The notes under the pieces: model-generated
Told to the model about the DNA's origin: nothing
The model's database searches: none
The model's input: the letters and a program-made list of their open reading frames with translations, nothing else
Position numbers and translations under genes: made by a program
Shown: in pieces, positions 44,212 to 55,843 of the stretch
Layout: each line of letters starts with the position of its first letter
Numbering within the stretch: position 1 is the first letter of the stretch
Assembly (NCBI GenBank): GCA_037157565.1
Contig: JAZHRO010000002.1
Span: forward strand, 33,500,501-33,564,500
Length of the DNA: 64,000 bases
Source of the DNA: Thalassia testudinum
Taxonomy: Eukaryota; Streptophyta; Magnoliopsida; Alismatales; Hydrocharitaceae
Direction: 5' to 3'

Positions 44212-45524
44212 GTCCTAACTTGACCAAGCCAAACATTTATGGGCAACCTAGTAGGTACACACAACTGCGCACATACCAGCCACAACCTACTCAGGAAAAC
44301 TAGCCCTCTAATCTGAGTCTGGTCCTCAAAAAAATGCAAGAGATGAATCTAAGACATAAGGAAGAGATGAATCAATTGAGGACAGAATTAATGGGATGAC
44401 TAGACTAGCTAGTTGATGCTTGACAACACGGGATGCTACCATCCCAACCTGTCCCAAACACAAGAAACTTCAATAGGTTTAACCAGCACAACACATGGGA
44501 GCAACAGGCACATATAGTCCAACCTATTCCCCAACACCCACCTGGTTTTACTAACCTTAATCAGGCTCCACCTACTTTGCAGAACCCACCTCAACCTTCT
44601 AACCCTAACGCTTTTGCTGGTTTGGTAACCATGAGAAGTGGGAGATAGTTCCAAGATCCTTACCATTCTAAATCTAAACCTAGACAAGATCTTGAGGAGC
44701 CCGAATCTGACCTAGGAGATCAAGAAGACAAGGATCAAGACCCAAACACTCATGATTTCTCTCAAGCTCCCTTTCCTGAAACCTTGAACAAACCTAGGAA
44801 AAAGAAAACCAATCCATATGAGGAGTGGCTTGATATTTTTAAACAAGTCTAGGTGAACATGCCACTCCTTGAATCTATTAAGAATATCCTAGCCTGTACA
44901 AATTTTTTAAAGGAAATGTGCACACCTAAACACCAGGCCAAATCAGCTAAAAGGGTAGTGTTATTCGAACAAGCTAGTGTGGTTATCTGTAGAAACCTAC
45001 CCCGAAAACAAAAAGATCCAGGAGCCTATCTGATCTCGTGTGTTATTGGAGATACTACTTTTGATAGGGCTCTATTAGATTTAGGTGCCTCCGTAAATTT
45101 GATCCCCACTATGTTATACAAAAAATTTAACTTTGGAGAGCTAAAGCCTACTGAGGTCACATTACAACTGGCTGATCGATCTGCGACCACACCATAGGGG
45201 TTTGTTGAGGATATAATTGTCAAGGTCCATGATTTTTATTTCCCTGCGGATTTCCTAGTCCTTGACATGGAGGTACCAGAGAACTTGAGGAACACCCCAA
45301 TAATTCTAGGAAGACCATTTTTAGCTACTGCCAAGGTAAATATTGACTGTGAATCTCTTAGTATGGAAATTAAATTTGGGGATAAGAAGACAAAAATTAA
45401 CATCTTTAAGGCCATCAAACAATTTGAGGATTGTGGAATGATAAAAGACTCTGAGGACCATACCACTGAATATTGTATGGAATTAGCAATAACCCAATCC
45501 CAGTGTGCATTGAGCAAATTGTAA
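44212..45524 (+). pseudogene. D1 gag C-terminus and protease
   Basis: Continuation of the D1 polyprotein after C1, in frame with 36244-36793 once C1 and one TSD copy are set aside. It has gag tail (Gln/Pro/Asn-rich), linker (VNMPLLESIKNILACTNFL, EMCTPKHQAK), and protease with active-site DLGASVN (45078-45098), LQLADRS and PIILGRPFLATAKVNID. Stops lie near 44303, 44400-44420, 44646, 44850 and 45195. Most look like C-to-T or G-to-A changes in CAG, TGG or CGA codons. The frame ends at 45524. Protease and RT would normally be one polyprotein; here they are separated by B1. Confidence 0.88.
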
Positions 45525-45646
45525 ATGAGTGCTAGTCCCTCATACATTTATGGGGATCTGTATTGTAATGGCCCCTGATGTTCTTTTCTAAAAGATGAAT
45601 AAAATGCCCCTCCGGATTGCTATCATGGCTCGATAGCTTTCCTCTC
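45525..45646 (+). other. D1 remnant before B1
   Basis: Short stretch of D1 between the protease frame end and the B1 LTR. No TSD partner is found at the right end of B1, because that end is truncated. Confidence 0.5.
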
Positions 45647-47165
45647 TGATCACACGGGTTTCGCGAGTTTGAAATCAGGGTTACAAGTAACCCGTCATCG
45701 TAGTTGCAAAACTTGTGATCAAATAAAATTTATATCAAAACTTGAAAAGTGAGTGCCGAGTCGAACACGGGGAGGCAAACGTTTAGTTTTATAAAAATCC
45801 GCGTTTCTCTTTTTATTTGTTTATTTCATTTTTGTCTTTCTAATTTTTTTGGTATTTTTAATAGGGTAAGAGATTAGGTCGATGAAAACTTTATCTACTT
45901 GCAAAAATGTAAGAGAGAGAGGGAGAAATAATCATCTATTCATGAACAACTATTTGTTGCAACTACGAAAGTAGGAAAACTACACTATGAAAGCATAAAA
46001 AGATAGAAAGAGGTGAGAGAAATCCCCCTCGACGGTTGCTGGGAGGACGACTCACTCTGACGCCGCTTGGAGGAAGGTGGTGAGAAGCGGGATGAAGGAC
46101 AACGGAGCCGGAGGATGATGGATGGGGCAAGATGGCGTCGAGGCAAGGATATTCTTCTCGAAGGGTGGCGAGAGGACGGCCACGGGATACTCCACGAATG
46201 GGGATGAGGGGAGGGAAAACTATTTGATTTTCTACTCTAGAGGAGCATCCCGAGCTTGGGACAAGCTCTCTCTAGAGCCTTGGAGGTGGTGAGAGGAAGA
46301 AAGGAAGAGATGGTTTGGAATGGTGGTGGGTAGGTCCTTTTATAATGGAGGAAGAACAAATTCGCATCTAGGTCATTACTGACATCCATAAAGGTCGTTG
46401 CAGTTGTTGCTGAAGATCTGCCCTTCAATTCCTCTTACCGGCACGCGCAGACCACTAGTGACAGCTGTAAGCGTCACTAAAGGCCCATGTCGCTAAAGAT
46501 TTGCTCTTGCCCCACTGGCACCGCTGGCGTACGCATCGTACGCTATGCGCTTCATGCTCCCGTGCTCCCCACGCTGTGCACGCGTGCTGGCATGCGTTGC
46601 GTTGCTGCTGTGCGCAGCTGTGGCTATGCACGGTGCACGATTGCGGCTGTGGCTGTGCACGGTGCACTACGCGTGGCTACGGCTGTGCACAGTGCTTTGC
46701 TGCTAGCCGACGTTGGGCGGCCTTAATGGTGCCACTTGGCGCCACCTGGGCCATCCATTCTTCTTTCTTTTGTAGAGGGTGCCACGATGCTTAGATTGAG
46801 ATGATTCCCACGCTGCTGGACTGCGATCATTGCTCCGGATCCATCCGTACGATCGAATTTTCCATCTGAAACCAGTATGGATGTCACATTGCCTGCTGGC
46901 CATTGATCTTCCTCAGACTTTGTATGATGCTACGATTCTCCGATCATCATCTTAATTAGATCCGTACGGTCCGATCATCCATCTGAGGCCCTGAAATAAG
47001 TCTTCTTCTCTCTTGACCATAAAAAGGACCTAATTAACCTAAAATATATACTACTCTAAATGCAAAATGATGCATGTTATGCAATATTTATAACATGAAA
47101 TGCAAATCTAAGCCTAGGAACATACATGAATAGGCATTTTAACCTAAATAGATGTGTCTACATCA
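45647..47165 (-). mobile_element. B1 left LTR (3' LTR)
   Basis: B-type LTR, 1.52 kb, TGATCACACGGG to ...CTACATCA, followed by the CCCCCATGCC polypurine tract. It has the same block order as A LTRs (GTCGAACACGGGGAGGC, GA run, TATA at 46337-46346 on minus, TAGTGAC/GTCACTA hairpin at 46460-46490, AT-rich end) but is clearly diverged in sequence. Confidence 0.9.
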
Positions 47166-48423
47166 TACCCCCATGCCTATCTTTTGCTAGCCCCTAGCAA
47201 AATTAAACAACATGCTATGTATAAAATCAAAATTAGGATTAGATCACTTGGGCCTAAGTCGTTTATTAACAATAGAAAATTTCAACTACGGTCCTAAACT
47301 ACGAAGACTCAATAGTAACCGGGTGGCTGCCAGAATGCAGATCGCCCAAGTCCTTGCCTTATTTGAAAAGGGAAGATACTTTTTTTTTCTTTTCTTCTTT
47401 TCTAATTTTTTTGTACTTTTGGAGTTTGAGAGTTCTGGGATAACTTTTTACGGCTACCTGACCCGCCCAAGACTCGAAAAGGATTCTAAGTGCTAAGCAT
47501 CTTGTGAAAATAGTGAAAGACTTACTAGTTGGCCGTTAAAACGGACTTCGAGTTTCTACGACCCTAGGTGACCTTGCCTAAAGGTTTATCTTTTCGACTT
47601 GTAGCTTTCTCCCAACTTTTATTTATGGGGTCAACACAAGGGTGAACCCAGTGTATGTCTCCCCGATTTATTCTACTTCCCCGCTTCTTCCCTAGGTGTT
47701 TTGGGAATTATTATGCATTTTTTGTGAGCTAGGTTCTAGACAACTGGCCAATGAGCTATTACCCACGGCAACTTGACAGCCATACTCATGCGGTGAACTG
47801 TGGTTTTGTTTATTTTTTATTTTTTTCTCCTTTTTCTATTTTTTTTTCCTTTTTCTTTTTGTTTGTTTTTTTTCTTTAAGTAGGTGACTTCCCTGATCTA
47901 AGATTTACCTAAAGCAAGTACAATGAAAATGGTCTTGTGACTGGACTCTAGATAACCGGCCGATGAGCTATTATCATCGACAACTTGCCAGCCATACCAC
48001 CCTAGATAATTCATTAGCTACCCAATTAACGAAGAAACCGCTGAAAAGTGAGTCAGTGCAAAAAAAGTGTGTAGATGCTTAGGCTTAAAGTCCCTCAAAA
48101 TTAGAGGGTAGGTTGATAAGTTGCATACTTATCATCCCAATTTATTAGCTAAATTAAAAATGAATTTGAATTGGCTAGGACTCGAGACTAAGTCCACATT
48201 CAAGTGGACACCTGGGCTAATTAAGCTCGAAGACCTGAAGAGTCTAAGTGGTTAGGTCTTCTCGTATCATTTCTTAAAGTTAATAACTTTCAAATGCCTA
48301 AGTTCGCTTTTCCTAATTTCTTTCCATTTCTATCTCTTTCAAATTTTCAAAATTTTTTTAATTTTATAAGAAACTAAAAAGAAAATCTATGGAGTTAACA
48401 AAATGATTTCAGGAATTGATTAT
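47166..48423 (-). other. B1 3' untranslated region with polypurine tract
   Basis: Polypurine tract TACCCCCATGCC, the CTAGCAAAA stem-loop and T-rich non-coding DNA, up to the B2 insertion point. ATTAT at 48419-48423 is the left TSD copy of B2. No gene seen. Confidence 0.75.
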
Positions 48424-49958
48424 TGGTCGGGCATGTTCCACGTGTTAGAAATCAGGGTTACAAGCAACCCGTCATCGTAGTTGCAAAACATGTCGATCAG
48501 ATAAAATTTATACAAAAACTCCAAGGGAGTCTAGGGTCAAACACAGGGAGGCGACATTCACTTTATGTGAAAATCGCGCTTCATTTTAATTCTTTTTGGT
48601 ATTTTAGGGTTTTGATATTTTTTTTGTGTTTTTGAAATAAAAGACAAGCAGAATGAATAACAAGATAGTAATGGAACAAATATGATATATATATCAATTC
48701 AATGTCGATTACAATGAACTATAAAAGCATAAAAAGAGAGCGAGGTGAGAGGAAATCTCCCGAATCGGCTGTTCGGTGAGATGACGGCACCTGGCGGAAG
48801 CTCAGACGAAAGAGGTGAGGAGCGAGACGACAGAGGTGAGATGCAGGAGGACATCGTGTTGAGGAAAGCTTCGGCGTAGCTCCGGAATGGAGGTGAGAGG
48901 ACGGAGTTGATCTACTACTGGAATGGAGGTGGGAGGATAGCTCCAAGGCGACCTATGGAGGGAGATGGGAAGATGGAGGAGTACTTGGTGGGGCAAAGGT
49001 TCGCTACACTAATAGGTGCCTTGGGAGCTTGAGAGCAAGCTCTAATGGAGCATTGGTAGGCTTGCTAGAGCTTGGGAGTAGGTGGGAGTAGAGTAGGTAG
49101 AGATGGCTTGGAAGGGAGGGGGTGTAGGTCCTTTTATAGTGGAGGAGAAGAGGCAAAAATAGGTATAGGACCATTAGTGACATCCAGACTGTCGCTGGAA
49201 ACGTCGCTGTAGGCAGCTCATGCCCACTAGTGCCCACAGCTGGCTTTGGTGGCTTGTGATGAATTACCGACGGCTATAAGCATCGTTGTAAGTCCAGCTC
49301 ATGCGTCGCTGTAGGTCCACCTCATGCATAGATAGCGCTGCACTCCTGCCTTGCCCCGCACGCACTCCCATGCGCTGGCGCTGTGCTGTGTTGCGTTGCA
49401 CTGTGCGCATGCACACCTACGCGCGCACGTGTGCACCCGCGTTGCTGCGTGCGTGCGATGCTGCGTGTGTGCACTGGTGGCCTAGGCTGCGCTACATGGC
49501 GCAGTCTGGGCCGTCCATCTTCTTCTTATTGTAGGGGCTGCTACAAAGGTCGGATTGGGTCGATTTTCACGCCATTAGGCAGCAATCGTCGACCCAAATC
49601 CATCCGAGTGGTCGGATTTGTCATTTAAAGCTCCGAATTATGTTTCCTAGTCCCTTAGCCGTTGATCTTCCTCGGACTTCATATGGTGCTACAGGACTCC
49701 GATCGAGGCGATTTCAGAGGCATTGGACTATGTTCGTCGTCTTGACCAGATTCGTACAGTCGGATTGTCAATCAGAGGCTCCTAAATAAATATCCTTCTC
49801 TCCTAACCACAAAAAGGTCTCCATTAACCTAAATTATATACAACTACTTTAAATGCAGAATGATGCATGCTATGCAATATTTACAACATGAAATGCAAAT
49901 CTAAGCCTTGGAATATGCATGAATAGGCATTTTACCCTCAATAAATGTATTTACATCA
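48424..49958 (-). mobile_element. B2 left LTR (3' LTR)
   Basis: B-type LTR, 1.54 kb, TGGTCGGGCATG to TTTACATCA. B2 is flanked by ATTAT (48419-48423, 55839-55843), a perfect TSD inside B1. TATA box on minus at 49130-49139. A 75-codon minus ORF (48719-48946) recurs at the same place in the right LTR. Confidence 0.95.
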
Positions 49959-51359
49959 TACCCCCATGCCTATCTTTTGCTAGTCCCTAGCAAAATTAAA
50001 CTATATGCTATGTATAAAAGCAGAATTAGGATTAGATCGCTTAAGCCTAAGTCATTTATTAACAGTAGAAAATTTCAACTAAGGTCCTAAACTACGAAAA
50101 CTCAATAGTACCCAGGTGCCTGCCAGAATGCAGCCGCCCAAGTCCTCGCCTTATTTGAAAAGGGAAGATACATTTTTTTTATTATTTTTCTTCTTTTCTA
50201 ATTTTTTTGTACTTTTGGAGTTTGAGAGTTTCGGGATAACTTTTTACGGCTACCCGACCCGCCAAGACTCGAAAAGGACTCTAAGTACTAAGCATCTTTG
50301 CGAAAAGGTGATAGACTCTCAAAATGACCGTTAAAACGGACTTCGGGTTTCTACGACACTAGGTGACCTTGCCTAAAGGTTTATCTTTACGATCGGTAGC
50401 TTTCACCCTACTTCTTTTATTTATGGGGTCAACACAAGAGTGAACCCAGTGTATATCTCCCCGGTTTATTCTACTTTCCTGCTTCTTCCCTAAGTGTTTT
50501 GGGAATTATTGTGCATTTTTTTTTGTGAGCAGGGTTCTAGACAACTGGTCGATGAGCTGTTACCACCGACAACTTACCAGCCATACTCGTGCGGTGAAGT
50601 GTGGTTTTATTTTTTTTATTTTCTCCTTTTTCTTTTTTTTTAATTTTCTTCTTGAGTGTTTCTTTTTTTTTCTAAGTGGCTTCCTTGATCTAAGATTTAC
50701 CCAAAGGCAGTACAACAAAAATGGTCATGTGGTTGGGCTCTGGATAATCGGCCGATGAGCTGTTACCACCGACAACTTGCCAGCCATAACACCCAAGTCG
50801 GTCCATTAGCTACCCAATTTCTGTAAAAATCATCGGAAAGTGAGTCAGTGCAAAAAAAAATGTGTGCAGATGCTTAGGCTTAAAGTCCCCCCAAATTAGA
50901 GGACGGGTTGATAAGTCGTATACTTATCATCCCAAATTATTTACCAAATTATGATAAATTTTAATTGGCAAGGACTCGAGACTAAATCCACATTCGAGTG
51001 GACACCCGGGCTAATTAAGCCCGAAGACCTGAAGAGTCTAAGTGTTTAGGTCCTCTCATATCATTTCCTAAAGTTAATAACTTCCAAATGCCTAAGTTCT
51101 CTTTTCCTAATTTCTTTCTTTTTTTATCTTTTTACAAATTTTCAATTTTTTTTTAATTTTATAAGAAACTAAAAGAAAATCTACAGAGTTAACATAATGA
51201 TTTCAGAAATAGATTATCCACCCCCCATGCATAAATGATGCAATGTCCTCATTGTAAAAATAAAGACATGAAAAGGGCGGAGTAAATAGAATATCACTTG
51301 AACATCGTGAGAAATCCGATGAGCTCTGCAGAGAACGTGAAATGTAAACATGTGCTAAA
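49959..51359 (-). other. B2 3' untranslated region with polypurine tract
   Basis: Polypurine tract and CTAGCAAAA stem-loop at the start, T-rich non-coding DNA, and the second polypurine-like motif at 51218-51255. No gene seen. Confidence 0.75.
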
Positions 51360-53083
51360 TTTAATGCCTTCAGCTAGGCATAAAACACATACAAGGGAGA
51401 AATTGAGAATTCACAAGTGCGGGTCAGAATCAAAATAAAAATATTGATTTTGAAACCTGCCATTTGAAGATGTCCACAGACGTGGACCAGATTATGGTGT
51501 AGACCCATGCCCCAGGGTCAAGTGGTTCTCAGGTTCTGGATGAAAATCACCCAGAACCGAAGGTTGTTGTGTTTTCAGGGCTGGGCCTGTAGTTTAGTGG
51601 TGTGTAACCCAAGACCAAAGTGTCGGACAACGGGTAAAGATGGTTCAATAGGTGCGGTTGTCCACTTAACATCTAGCTCAGAAAAATAATCAGTTATTTC
51701 GAGCTTGGGTTGCACGTGAAAGATATCATAAGGGTCCTGGTAGAAAGTAGCTGGCTTTAGGTCAATAGGTACCCTTAGATCCAAAATCAAACTTCCCTCA
51801 GAATTAGCCTCCCAAATTTTTATTTCAACAATTCTATCCTCCTACATCAAGGGATTAGGCTTCAGGACCTCTAGCATATTATTCACCTCATATGATTCTC
51901 CCAAGTCCAGAAATCGTGGCTGAATCAAGATTGACTTAGGCACAAAGATCTCAGAAGTTAGCTCTTCAGGGTGCAGATGAGGATTGGGGTCACTGATTGA
52001 ATCATCAAGATTCGGATCCTCCAAGTTAGCCCTAACCGAATCCAAATCTTCAATGAATGGGCTATCAAATGGTTCATCAAATTCCTCATGCTCGATTGTC
52101 TCACTAAAATCATTTTCCTTATGTTCAAGTGAGACTTCACCTAAAGATTCTTCACCCTCAGAGTCAAAGAATTGATGATACTCATTTATATATGTCTCAA
52201 AATCATAAATAATTTCATGATCCAAGGGGACATAATTTTCTTCATTTCCTGACCTGGGGATCTCGGGTGAATCAATCGGTTCATCCACAAATGGTTGCTC
52301 TAGCCCAACCTAGCCAACCTCGATCTCGGAAAATGTATCCCCCCGATAGGCGCCTGAGCAGGTTCAGACATTGGCTCTCCTGAAGGGGGTTCATCTTGAG
52401 AATCATCCCAAGATTTGACTAGGGCAACCACAAATTTCATCCTTAACCTCGACAACTTCCCAAGTAGAAACTCACCCAGGTCCCTATCCCTAATACTTTG
52501 GAGCAAATCCAATAGAGAACTATTAAGTTCAACAATCATTTTGATCATAGGCTCCAGTGCTTCAATGTATGGTGTTGGCTGGGCTTCTAAAGATTGTATG
52601 GTGTTCCTCAAACTACCTAACACTCTATCTTGGATCTGGTTCACCTGAACCGATTGGTTCGATTCAGGTTTGAGTGGGTTTGGGTTGAATCTAGGGGAGT
52701 AAAGATGTTGAGGTTCTTAAGTCCCTCCCTGAAAGTAGGTCATTCTAGGTTGTTCAAAGGATGGTGGCGACCTATATTCAGTGGAATACTAGGGAGGGTA
52801 GGTGTTATAATCATGATATCCTTCTTGATTGTAGATCGGGTTGGTTTTGGTCATCAAAGGATGGAGATCCATAATCATTATAGCTCTGGGAAGGATAATA
52901 ATCATAGTCTTGTTGTCTAGGGTTAGGCCTTGGACACTGAGGTCCGGATTCATATCCCCAATCAAAGTCATCACGGCTAGTGGATGGGAAATTACAAGTC
53001 AAGTCAGGATAATAATCATCTTGGAGATAAGTGGTGGTAGGAGGATAGGATGTGAAATGTGTGTAGGATGTGGAAGGGTACAT
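51360..53083 (-). pseudogene. B-family long ORF in B2
   Basis: B version of the unknown A/B ORF, starting at the ATG at 53083 (MYPSTSYTHFTSYPP). Tyr/Pro/Ser-rich N-terminus with DFDWGYESGPQCPRPNP; helical part (VNQIQDRVLGSLRNTIQSLE, GEFLLGKLSRLRMKFVVALV, 52370-52640); acidic part (52288 to 51842; FDSEGEESLGEVSLEH, LHPEELTSEI); C-terminal part with VRHFGLGLH, FWVIFIQNLR and GMGLHHNLVHICG, then a hydrophobic stretch. One-base shifts lie near 52845 and 52340, plus some stops. Order and many residues match A3 although the DNA is diverged, which argues for past protein-level constraint. Confidence 0.68.
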
Positions 53084-54320
53084 AGTGAAGTAAGGAGGGA
53101 AATCAGAAGAGAAAGGAGCCCTGCAATACAAAAATACAAGCCTGTCCTTAGTTTGGGTAGCCTAAAGGTCTACAAACTCTCAGAATCCATCCTAAGATTA
53201 TAGATGATTTACTCTACTTATGTCCAGCCAATCCAACCAGTTAGAAGGAGGGACTGGGGAGAAGGTTCTTCCTTTGACTTGCGCCTCCGGTTCCTAATGT
53301 ACCCCCAGCTGCGGTCGTTTGACGCTACTCCCCTAGCTAGACATCAGATTGACTAGTATAAGCAGGTTAATCGTGAACAATCTCAATCTGGATCCCGACG
53401 AGCGAACCAGTCCTTAGGGCCAACGTTTAATCAATTTTAGTTAGTCTTGGGACAATGGTGCTTCAGGAATGTGATGGGCCCTTTAGATGGGTTGTGCCCT
53501 TAATGATTAGTTAAAATGTGTGTGCGTGCACAACCAGGGTTCTCAAACAAGGTTATTTGATGATGTGTCTTCTAGGATTTAACCTTGTTTAGTAGCTTTT
53601 ATGGTTTAATTCTTAGGTTGGTTCAATCAAGCTTTAGTAGAACACTCCAAGTTTTGAAAGCACGGGTGATGATATGTTCCTTTAAAAGTCAAAAATAATG
53701 TGAAGTGCCTGATTCAGCTCTAAGAATCAATCCTAAGTGGCAAGCTACTTGATGGATTAGTTTTAGATTGACTAGTGTGGCCTAAACAGCTCAATCAATT
53801 GGCCTATTGCACCATTTAGTTAAGGCACACAAGAATGCTTAACCTATTCAGATTTCTACCCACTTATGTGTATTTAGTTGAAGTTTACTGGGTCCACAGG
53901 TCAGATCTCGATTAAGTGGTAGAATCAAAGTGATTGTGCGCCTTAGGATAAGAAGTTGTGGGTGTTAAGTGTGTAGCTTTCAGAAAATCCCACAATCAGA
54001 TAACACTTTTTTTTTATTTTTTAATTTTATTTATGTGGATGGCGAGGTGAGTGGAGGTGGCAAACAAACAACCAAATATATCCTAGGGTTTATAAAAATC
54101 ACCTAAGTTGATTTGGGTTTGAGTTATTCGGTTATGGAATGAAAACTAAGGTGGGGGTGGTGTGGGGGACACTTACAAAACACTCTACCCACACTTTACT
54201 TCAGTCTACCACACTTGGATCTCCATGCTAGGGTACCTGCAAGATAGTAGATCAAAGACAAGTAGGGTTAGTGCTATGTAAATGCAAAGAAACTCAATCA
54301 ACGATAAAGTAAATTTCGTT
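53084..54320 (-). other. B2 untranslated leader
   Basis: Non-coding leader related to the A leaders. TTTTTGTATTGCAGGGC on minus, near 53120, is the conserved acceptor-like motif before the ORF. No gene seen. Confidence 0.6.
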
Positions 54321-54340
54321 GCCTCCCCGGTAACGGCGCC
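54321..54340 (-). other. B2 primer binding site (tRNA-Asp type)
   Basis: Minus strand TGGCGCCGTTACCGGGGAGG, nearly identical to the tRNA-Asp complement, four bases before the LTR. Confidence 0.9.
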
Positions 54341-54344
54341 AAAA

Positions 54345-55838
54345 TGGTCGGGCGTGTTTTGCGTGTTAGAAATCGAGGTTACAAGTAACCCATTGTCGTA
54401 GTTTCAAAACACGTCGATCAGATAAAATTTATACCGAAACTCCAATGGTGTCCTGGGTCGAACACAGGAAGGCGACGTTTACTTTACGTGAAAACTGCGC
54501 TTCATTTTGTTTCTTTTTGGTATTTTAGGGTTTTGATATATTTTTTGTGTTTTTGAAATAAAAGACAAGCAGAATGAATCACAAGATAGTAATGGAACAA
54601 ATATGATATATATATCAATTCAATGTCAATTACAATGAACTATGAAAGGATAAAAAGAGAGGGAGGTGAGAGGAAATCTCCTGAATCAGTTGTTCGGCGA
54701 GACGATGGCGCCTGGTGGAAGCTTGGACGAAGGAGGTGAGGAGAGGTACGATGGAGGTGAGGTGCAGGAGGACATCGTGTTGAGGAAAGCTTTGACGTAG
54801 CTTCGAAATGGAGGTGAGAAGACGGAGTTGATCTACTACTGGAATGGAGGTGGGAGGATGGCTCCAAGGCGACCTATGGAGGGAGATGGGAGGATGGAGG
54901 AGTATTTGGTGGGGCAGAGGTTTGCTACACTAATAGGCGCCTTGGGAGCTTGAGAACAAGCTCTAATGAAGCGTTGGTAGGCTTTCTAGAGCTTGGGAGT
55001 AGGTGGGAGTAGAGTAGGTAGAGATGGCTTGGAAGGGAGGGCGTGTAGGTCTTTTTATAATGGAGGAGAAGAGGCAAAAATAGGTGTGGAACCATTAGTG
55101 ACATCCAAGCCATCGCTAGAAACGTCGCTGGAGGTAGCTCATGCCCGCTGGCACCCACAGCTGGCTTTGCTGGCATGTGATGAATTACCGACGGCTGTAA
55201 GTCCAGCTCATGCATCGCTGTAGGTCCAGCCCATGCATAGCTAGGGCTGCACTCCTACCATGCCACACGCGCACGCCCATGCACTGGCGCTGCACTGTGC
55301 GCATGCATGCCTGCTCGCACGCGTGCGCACCCGTGCGGTGCTGCATGCGTGCGTTGGCGGCCTGGGCTGTGCCATGTGGCGCAGTCTGGGCCATCCATCT
55401 TCTTCTTGTTGTAGGGGCTACTACAAAGGTCGGATTGAGTCAATTTTCACCCCGTTAGGCTGCGATCGTCTACCCGGATCCATCCGAGCAGTCGGATTTT
55501 TCATTTGAAGCTCCGAATTATGTCTCCTAGTCCCTTGGCCATTGATCTTCCTTGGACTGCATATGGTGCTACGGGACTCCGATCGAGGCGATTTCAGAGG
55601 CGTTGGACTCCGATTATCATCTTGATCAGATCCGTACAATCGGATCGTCAATCTGAGACTCTTAAATAAATATCCTTCTCTCCTAACCACCAAAAGGATG
55701 CAATTAACCTAAATTATATACAACTACTTTAAATGAAGAATGATGCATGCTATGCAATATTTATAACATGAAATGCAAATCTAAGCCTAGGAACATGCAT
55801 GAATAGGCATTTTACCCTCAATAAATGTGTTTACATCA
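54345..55838 (-). mobile_element. B2 right LTR (5' LTR)
   Basis: B-type LTR, 1.49 kb, TGGTCGGGCGTG to TTTACATCA, followed by the second ATTAT. It has a TATA-like box (TTATAAAAAG on minus, 55051-55060) and the 75-codon LTR ORF (54640-54867, minus). Confidence 0.95.
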
Positions 55839-55843
55839 ATTAT

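Noticed and set aside
46455..46794. Short ORFs in Cys/His-rich translation of B1 LTR (also 49301-49628, 55210-55508)
   Set aside because: Cys/His content comes from GTGCA/TGCGC-rich DNA in the LTR; spacing does not fit zinc-binding domains.
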